From the NCBI GenBank assembly GCA_023443705.1, contig JAEZTD010000242.1:1-5824 (forward strand): a stretch of DNA of 5,824 bases. The letters run 5' to 3'. Under the pieces are notes generated by a model. It was given only the letters and a program-made list of their open reading frames with translations, was not told where the DNA came from and ran no database searches. The stretch comes from Bacillota bacterium. Lineage in GTDB: Bacteria > Bacillota > Clostridia > Christensenellales > Aristaeellaceae. A program made the translations under genes and the position numbers. This document shows positions 4,802-5,824 of the stretch, piece after piece (the stretch's first letter is position 1; each line of letters opens with the position of its first letter).

Positions 4802-4836
4802 AGCAAGTGGAATACTGGAAGGGGCGTGAACCGTCA

Positions 4837-5824
4837 ATGGCCCAGGACAAGAACGCGGACAAGGGAAGCGTTGCCCGCAGGATGGGCGAAGACCGCAAGA
4901 AGGCGCTGGAAGTGGCGCTGGGCAAGATAGAGAAGGATTTCGGCAAGGGCTCCGTGATGAAGCTGGGCGACGCGTCCGGGAAGATGCAGGTGGAGGTCAT
5001 CCCCACCGGATGCCTGCCGCTGGACTTCGCGCTGGGCGTGGGCGGGCTGCCTCGTGGCCGCATCATTGAGATTTACGGGCCAGAGTCCTCCGGTAAGACC
5101 ACGCTGGCGCTGCACGTGGTGGCCGAGGCCCAGAAGGCAGGCGGTACCGCCGCCTTCATCGACGCCGAGCACGCGCTGGATCCGGTGTACGCGAAGGCGC
5201 TGGGCGTCGACATTGACGAGCTCTACATCGCGCAACCCGACAACGGCGAGCAGGCCCTCGACATCTGCGAGGCGCTGGTTCGCTCCGGCGCGATCGACGT
5301 GGTGGTCATCGACTCGGTGGCCGCGCTGGTGCCCCGGGCCGAGATCGAGGGCGACATGGGCGACAGCCACGTCGGCCTTCAGGCGCGGCTGATGAGCCAG
5401 GCGCTCCGCAAGCTCGCCGGCGTCATCTCGAAGACCAACGCGATGGCCATCTTCATCAACCAGCTGCGCGAAAAGGTGGGCGTGATGTACGGAAATCCCG
5501 AGACCACCACCGGCGGCAAGGCGCTGAAGTTCTACGCGTCGGTGCGCATCGACGTCCGCAAGAGCGAGGCCATCAAAAACGGCGCCGATGTCATCGGCAA
5601 CCGCACCAAGATCAAGATCGTAAAAAACAAGGTCGCGCCGCCGTTCCGCACGGTGGTGGTGGACATGCTCTTCGGCGAGGGCCTCTCTCGGGAGGGCGCG
5701 CTGCTCGACATGGCGCTGGAGCGCGGCTTCATCAAAAAGAGCGGCGCGTGGTTCTCCTATGAGGACCAGCGCATCGGCCAGGGCCGCGACAACACGCGCA
5801 AGTACATCAAGGAGCATCCGGAGA
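4837..5824 (+). CDS. recA: Recombinase RecA (3' end beyond window)
   Basis: RecA forms filaments on single-stranded DNA, drives homologous strand exchange and triggers LexA self-cleavage in the SOS response. The frame stays open to the window edge, giving 329 residues of an expected roughly 345-360. Seen: IEKDFGKGSVMKLG (31-44), Walker A GPESSGKT (81-88), IDAEHALDP (108-116), the Walker B strand VVVIDS (155-160), loop L1 with EIEGDMGDSHVG (169-180), FINQLREK (206-213) and loop L2 GNPETTTGGKALKFYASVR (219-237), and the C-terminal region up to KYIKEHPE. Compared with E. coli, Walker A is shifted by 15 residues because of a polar N-terminal extension (MAQDKNADKGSVARR). ATG at 4837 follows AAGGGG (4819-4824) by 12 nt, slightly long. 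M16 has no good ribosome binding site, and the in-frame GTG at 4807 lies before the Shine-Dalgarno sequence. Divergent from the comEA-like gene, with two SOS boxes between them. Confidence 0.97.
   Translation, partial: MAQDKNADKGSVARRMGEDRKKALEVALGKIEKDFGKGSVMKLGDASGKMQVEVIPTGCLPLDFALGVGGLPRGRIIEIYGPESSGKTTLALHVVAEAQKAGGTAAFIDAEHALDPVYAKALGVDIDELYIAQPDNGEQALDICEALVRSGAIDVVVIDSVAALVPRAEIEGDMGDSHVGLQARLMSQALRKLAGVISKTNAMAIFINQLREKVGVMYGNPETTTGGKALKFYASVRIDVRKSEAIKNGADVIGNRTKIKIVKNKVAPPFRTVVVDMLFGEGLSREGALLDMALERGFIKKSGAWFSYEDQRIGQGRDNTRKYIKEHPE

Noticed and set aside
4807..4836. Upstream in-frame GTG as recA start
   Set aside because: The GTG at 4807 lies before the Shine-Dalgarno sequence AAGGGG (4819-4824) and at the predicted transcription start, so ATG at 4837 is the better start.
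4834..5817. Minus-strand 327-codon frame opposite recA
   Set aside because: Antisense shadow of recA; rich in H, V, L, A and R with no motif. The plus-strand reading shows every RecA hallmark.

Overview
The window is GC-rich chromosomal DNA, and it reads like a high-GC relative of the Clostridia/Bacillota. That assignment is inference from four things: strong AAGGGG-type ribosome binding sites, a Gram-positive-type SOS operator (GAAC-N4-GTTC), a MurA variant with the RPIDQ motif I associate with Gram-positive MurZ/MurAB enzymes, and a small ComEA-like protein. I cannot name a species. No phage, IS element, CRISPR array, tRNA or rRNA was seen.

Layout. Bases 3-485 are the 3' end of a coiled-coil protein of unknown function. 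Bases 486-1169 have no credible gene. They hold three copies of a palindromic repeat (stem core CGTTCCCGG/CCGGGAACG), two other strong hairpins, a terminator-like structure, a stretch that could fold as a small RNA (about 832-950), another hairpin at 1053-1084, and a good sigma-A-type promoter (TTGATT, 17 nt, TATAAT). From that promoter runs a plus-strand cluster of murA (1170-2438), dapF (2502-3305) and a ribokinase-family sugar kinase (3325-4254). Converging on it, and overlapping the kinase gene by 11 nt, is a minus-strand gene for a membrane-anchored helix-hairpin-helix protein resembling ComEA (4244-4579). A 257-bp divergent intergenic region then leads into recA (4837 to the window edge, incomplete at its 3' end). 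That region carries two perfectly spaced SOS boxes.

How the genes fit together. MurA makes the first committed step of peptidoglycan synthesis and DapF makes meso-diaminopimelate, so the first two genes of the cluster both feed the cell wall (and lysine). The ribokinase-like gene is probably co-transcribed, although its substrate does not obviously belong to that pathway. On the right, a DNA-binding ComEA-like protein (DNA uptake in the known family) and RecA (strand exchange and SOS activation) are divergently transcribed around a pair of putative LexA operators. This is the most interesting arrangement in the window, because it suggests that a DNA-uptake-type protein and recombination could be under common damage control. 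All coding calls come from reading the translations; no database search was run.
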